The notes under the pieces were generated by a model that saw nothing but the letters and a program-made list of their open reading frames with translations, was not told the origin of the DNA and searched no databases. A program made the translations under genes and the position numbers. Positions 60,413 through 64,000 of a DNA stretch of 64,000 nucleotides are shown here, one piece after another. The number at the start of each line of letters is the position of its first letter. Position 1 is the stretch's first letter. Source of the stretch: Oscillospiraceae bacterium (GTDB lineage: Bacteria > Bacillota > Clostridia > Oscillospirales > Oscillospiraceae); contig SVLV01000005.1 of NCBI GenBank assembly GCA_015067765.1, positions 1-64,000 on the forward strand, given 5' to 3'.

Positions 60413-62023
60413 ATGGACAACTTTTTTCGATATTTTTATCAGGATATTGGCCGGGTGTTCCGTGCATTTCTGGAGATTTTCGGCGCATTTTTCGACTTTT
60501 TGAATTATCTGCTGAACTTCCCCATGCGCATGGAGATCATCGAGAGCTACGAGGGGGAATTCTCCATAGGAGAGTGGATCGCCCTGTTTGTGGCCAATCT
60601 GGCGCTGATCGTTGCGGCGGTGGCGCTGTTTGTGGTGCTGGGCAGGCTGCTGCGCAAGGTGTTCCGCCGCTATGTGCCCGCCAAGAAGTATGACGAGGTG
60701 GTGCGGCAGGTCCGCACCCTGCAGCGGGATCTGATCCGGGCCAACTACGAGAAGGACAAGCTGCTGGCCATGCGTGTGGCGGAACTGGGCGGCAGCGCCG
60801 AGGGTCTGAGCACCGATGACCTGCTGAAGGGTCTGAAGGACGAGGAGGAGTCTGTGCCGGAGCAGGAGGAGAAGAAGGAGGAGGAGTTTGTGGCGGATAT
60901 GACCCGCAACAACATCCATTCCCCCTGTGTGGATCCCCAGGAGAGCCGTTTCTTCCGTCTGACCTCGGTGGACAACTTCTACAAGACCACCTATGTGGTG
61001 CCCGCCTATGACGACGAGATCACCCTGGAGGAGTTCTGCATCCGGTTCCGCAAGTACGCAGCCTCCCAGCTGCAGCTGTACTACGATCTGGACATGATGC
61101 GGTATTTCATCGCCTCGCTGGGTACGGCCCGCATCATCATTCTGCAGGGTATTTCCGGTACCGGTAAGACCTCGCTGCCCTACGCCTTCGGTAAGTTTGT
61201 CAACAACCCCACCTCCGTGGTATCGGTGCAGCCGGCCTGGCGTGAGCGCACGGAGCTCTACGGTTATTTCAACGAGTTTTCCAAGAAGTATTCGGAGACG
61301 GACTTCCTGCGTGCCGTCTATGAGGCCAACTACTACCGGGATCCCCACATGGTGATCCTGGATGAGATGAACATCGCCCGCGTGGAGTACTACTTTGCCG
61401 AGATGCTCTCCATTCTGGAGATGCCCCGGCAGGAGGAGCGGGTGATGGATATTGTGTCCGCCACCTGGGAGAACGACCCCTGCCTGATCCACAACGGCAA
61501 GGTGCAGATCAGCGACAACGTGTGGTTTGTGGGCACCATCAACAACGACGACTCCACCTTCGCCGTGGCCGATAAGGTGTACGACCGTGCCATCCCCATC
61601 GACCTGGACAGCCGCGCCGATCCCTTCGCCTGTGAACCCACCGATCCGGTCTATGTGTCCACCGACCATCTGGTGAAGCTGTTTGACGAGGCCAAGGAGC
61701 AGTATCCCATCAGCCAGAGCTCCATGGATAAGCTGGAGGAACTGAACGCATATCTGATCAAGAATTTCCGTCTGGCCTTCGGTAACCGTATCATGAAGCA
61801 GATCCACGACTATGTGCCCTGCTTTGTGGGCTGCGGCGGTACGGAGCAGCAGGCCATCGACTTCATCGTGGCCAAGAAGGTGCTGCGTAAGTTTGAATCC
61901 CTGAACCTGGGCTTTATGAAGGATGAGCTGACCAAGTTCAACAATTATCTGGACAAGCTGTTCGGCAAGAATGCCATGAAGATCTGCAAGGACTACGTGG
62001 AGCTGCTGAAGAGAAACAACTAA
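60413..62023 (+). CDS. Membrane-anchored McrB-like AAA+ ATPase
   Basis: 536 aa. One clear helix (about 54-80) and a coiled coil (about 90-160), then an AAA+ domain: Walker A GISGTGKTS (about 245), Walker B MVILDEMNIARVEYYFAEML (McrB/GTP-type LDEMN box) and sensor-like WFVGTINNDDSTFAVADKVYDRA. McrB proteins usually power restriction with McrC, but here there is a membrane anchor, no DNA-binding domain, and a partner DUF2357 gene 22 nt downstream that lacks a nuclease domain. The operon setting suggests force generation or remodelling for surface assembly. RBS AGGAGAGAGAT. Confidence 0.82.
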   Translation: MDNFFRYFYQDIGRVFRAFLEIFGAFFDFLNYLLNFPMRMEIIESYEGEFSIGEWIALFVANLALIVAAVALFVVLGRLLRKVFRRYVPAKKYDEVVRQVRTLQRDLIRANYEKDKLLAMRVAELGGSAEGLSTDDLLKGLKDEEESVPEQEEKKEEEFVADMTRNNIHSPCVDPQESRFFRLTSVDNFYKTTYVVPAYDDEITLEEFCIRFRKYAASQLQLYYDLDMMRYFIASLGTARIIILQGISGTGKTSLPYAFGKFVNNPTSVVSVQPAWRERTELYGYFNEFSKKYSETDFLRAVYEANYYRDPHMVILDEMNIARVEYYFAEMLSILEMPRQEERVMDIVSATWENDPCLIHNGKVQISDNVWFVGTINNDDSTFAVADKVYDRAIPIDLDSRADPFACEPTDPVYVSTDHLVKLFDEAKEQYPISQSSMDKLEELNAYLIKNFRLAFGNRIMKQIHDYVPCFVGCGGTEQQAIDFIVAKKVLRKFESLNLGFMKDELTKFNNYLDKLFGKNAMKICKDYVELLKRNN

Positions 62024-62045
62024 GAAGAGAGAGGAGCGAGACGCG

Positions 62046-63902
62046 GTGGCAGCAAAAGGGCAGACAAAAGGAAATCGGAAAAAGGGCTCGGCTGCGCGGA
62101 TCGATCCCATTTATCAGAAGTTTACCAAGGGCGTGATGCGGGCGATCTCCAGCACGGAGTTCTATGAGTTTTTCATGGATGCGCTGGCGAAGGCGGAAAA
62201 CGAGATCCAGTTTTCCAACCGCAAGCTGGAAAAGGCGGTGGATCTGAACTGGATCGATCAGATCGAAAAGACGCTGCCGGCCATGCAGAACATCATCTCC
62301 AGCCCCCGTAACGTGATCCGGGAGGAGGAGCTGATCGTCAACGCGGCCCACGCCAAGAAGGCGGGGCCGGATGTGGTGCGCCATCTGAGCCAGCACGCCT
62401 CCTTTGTGGAGGACTACAACGAGCGCAGCGGGGATGTGCGTCCCTCCCGGTTGATGCAGAAGTACCGGGACGACTCGGAGGAGCTGTACGAAAACCGGCT
62501 GGTGTTCACCACCATGGAGATGGCCTACCACTTCGTCAAGATTCGTCACGACGCCCTGTTTGAAGCCATGAGCGACGAATACGGCGCCAAGCTGCGGGTC
62601 CGGTCGGATATGCAGAGCGCCACGGAATCGGTGCACATGGAGATGTTCTTGCACATCAAGGAGACGGAGTCGGCCATGGCTGCCGACGAGCGCAACTCGG
62701 AGATCTTCGGCCGCATTTCCCGGATCTACCGGCTGCTGTCGGTGTTTATGAACAGCACCTTTGCCCAGCATATGGCCAAAGCGCCCCGCATCAAGGGCAC
62801 CATCATCAAGACCAACGTGCTGAAGAAAAATCCCGATTACCGGCACATTGAGCATCTGCTGGAGTACCTGCGCGGGTATTCCGATATCGGTTATTCCATC
62901 CGGGTGATCGAGCAGAGTCCCGAGATCAGCGAGACCTTCCAGCGGGACATTTTCCACAATGTGTTATTCAACTACATGGTGCTGAAGGGGTATCTGGAGG
63001 ATGAGACGGACCGTGTCATTCCCACCAAGCCCTATGAAAAGCAAAAGACCCTGAAGCCGAAGTTTGTGCATCAGATCATCGAGGAGCTGACGGAGGACTA
63101 CGACCTGCCGGATGTGGAGATCCGCAAGGTGCTCATCGAGGAGCTGACCAAGGAGCAGCTGATGCATGAGGAGGCGGAGGAGCGCCGCCGTCTGGTGGAG
63201 GAGCAGGCCCGGAAAAAGAAGGAGGAGGCCGAGCGGATCCGTCAGGAGAAGGCGGCGGAGCGGGAGCGCATCCGGCAGGAGAAGGAAGCCGAGCGGGAGC
63301 GGATCCGTCAGGAGAAAGAGGCGGAGAAGCAGCGGCTGTTCCACGAGCGGATGATGCGGGAGGCGGAGGATCGCCGCCGCAGCGCTCTGCTGCGCAAGGA
63401 ACTGGAGCGCTTTGAAGAGGAGCGGGCCGATCAGATCGCTGCCCGCAAGGCCGCCTGGGCCAAGTATCTGGCAGAGCAGGAAGACTTTGCCGATGCCGCC
63501 CGGCTGCTGGAGGAGGCAGAGCAGCGCAAGCTGGAGCAGGCGGAGCGGGAGCGCATCCGCCGTGAGGAGGAGCAGGCCCGGGCCGCCCGGGAGAAACTGC
63601 TGGAAGAGGAGCGGCGCAGACAGGAGAAGCTGCGGCAGAAGGAGGAGGCCCGTCGGGCAGAGCTTGCCCGGCAGGCGGAGCTGGAGCGGCAGGCCCGTGA
63701 GGAGCTGGAGCGGCAGATCGCAGCCGAGCGCCAGCTGCTGAAGGACTATGACCTGTGCCTGCAGGAGTTCTATGCCTCTCTGGAGGGACATAAGGCGCAG
63801 CGCGCGGCCTATGTCAGAAGCCTGGAGGAGGAGCAGGAGCGCCGGGAGCAGGAGCGCCGGGAGCGCATGGCCCAGCGGGCCGGACAGAAAGCGGCCCGAT
63901 GA
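62046..63902 (+). CDS. DUF2357-like protein with long Glu/Arg coiled coil
   Basis: 618 aa. GTG start after AGAGAGGAG. The first 350 residues fit DUF2357, the partner of McrB-like ATPases: NWIDQIEKTLPAMQNIISSPRNVIREEELIVNAAHA, VVRHLSQHASFV and LYENRLVFTTMEMAYHFVKI. DUF2357 proteins normally continue into a PD-(D/E)xK nuclease; here instead there is about 250 residues of almost continuous E/R/Q coiled coil (RQEKEAERERIRQEKEAE). With the upstream AAA protein it forms an McrBC-like pair that has lost its nuclease, implying a mechanical rather than defence role. Substrate unknown. Confidence 0.72.
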   Translation: MAAKGQTKGNRKKGSAARIDPIYQKFTKGVMRAISSTEFYEFFMDALAKAENEIQFSNRKLEKAVDLNWIDQIEKTLPAMQNIISSPRNVIREEELIVNAAHAKKAGPDVVRHLSQHASFVEDYNERSGDVRPSRLMQKYRDDSEELYENRLVFTTMEMAYHFVKIRHDALFEAMSDEYGAKLRVRSDMQSATESVHMEMFLHIKETESAMAADERNSEIFGRISRIYRLLSVFMNSTFAQHMAKAPRIKGTIIKTNVLKKNPDYRHIEHLLEYLRGYSDIGYSIRVIEQSPEISETFQRDIFHNVLFNYMVLKGYLEDETDRVIPTKPYEKQKTLKPKFVHQIIEELTEDYDLPDVEIRKVLIEELTKEQLMHEEAEERRRLVEEQARKKKEEAERIRQEKAAERERIRQEKEAERERIRQEKEAEKQRLFHERMMREAEDRRRSALLRKELERFEEERADQIAARKAAWAKYLAEQEDFADAARLLEEAEQRKLEQAERERIRREEEQARAAREKLLEEERRRQEKLRQKEEARRAELARQAELERQAREELERQIAAERQLLKDYDLCLQEFYASLEGHKAQRAAYVRSLEEEQERREQERRERMAQRAGQKAAR

Positions 63903-63924
63903 AACCGGAATAAGGAAGAGTGCA

Positions 63925-64000
63925 ATGAACAAACTGCTTGCCAAGCTGTTGACGGTGACGCTGGCCCTTACGGTGTCGGCTGCGTTGATGGTGATGTCTT
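63925..64000 (+). CDS. Start of a secreted protein, cut by window edge
   Basis: ATG after AAGGAAGAG, encoding MNKLLAKLLTVTLALTVSAA, a typical signal peptide. It begins 22 nt after the DUF2357 gene on the same strand, so the operon continues beyond the window. Confidence 0.7.
   Translation, partial: MNKLLAKLLTVTLALTVSAALMVMS

Noticed and set aside
60161-62110. Minus-strand 649-codon ORF over the AAA ATPase gene
   Set aside because: Shadow of a gene with intact Walker motifs.

Overview
The window looks like chromosome of a high-GC (roughly 55-60%), Gram-positive, anaerobic gut Firmicute of the Oscillospiraceae type. The signs are sigma-A promoters with 17-nt spacing, strong AGGAGG ribosome sites, several TTG starts, SAM-I and FMN riboswitches, an oxygen-labile serine-dehydratase family and dockerin/cohesin surface modules. 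This placement is inference, because no rRNA or marker phylogeny is available here.

Region 1 (1-7.4 kb) is an exopolysaccharide region: two paralogous polyprenyl-phosphate sugar transferases, galE, an NAD-dependent epimerase, the 3' remnant of a TarI/IspD-like cytidylyltransferase and two paralogous tyrosine recombinases. The first recombinase runs directly into the remnant, a visible recombination scar. Region 2 (7.4-31.6 kb) is core metabolism: thrC-thrH diverging from lysC-asd, obg, a ketodeoxygluconate module (IclR regulator, two KDPG-type aldolases, KDG kinase, an MhpD-like hydratase), three paralogous single-chain Fe-S serine-dehydratase-like enzymes, a polysaccharide deacetylase, an AI-2E family transporter, a rhomboid-like protein, metK behind a SAM-I riboswitch, an FMN-riboswitch ribU operon, smpB, a cyclophilin and tmRNA.

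Region 3 (32-41 kb) starts at the 3' end of tmRNA and is lower in GC and decayed. It holds a nested-palindrome element, DUF3892 and DUF2188 small genes, a C-terminally truncated integrase, a YkgJ-type protein, a MobV relaxase, and a 5'-truncated RHS protein followed by a small membrane protein that may be its immunity partner.

Region 4 (41.3-64 kb) is the most interesting. A third recombinase is followed by a segment bounded by perfect 24-bp inverted repeats that contains terminators and a strong promoter. In the orientation read here the promoter points into a 21-kb, same-strand surface gene cluster: a 3095-aa dockerin-ended protein, a membrane-anchored cohesin-like/FIVAR protein, a degenerate HD-GYP/EAL protein, three TasA-like secreted proteins, a SipW-type signal peptidase, a membrane-bound McrB-like AAA ATPase and a DUF2357 protein. 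I read this as a phase-variable surface-fibre system in which promoter inversion decides whether the cluster is made. Gene families and the repeat/promoter layout are seen in the sequence; switching and fibre assembly are inferred.
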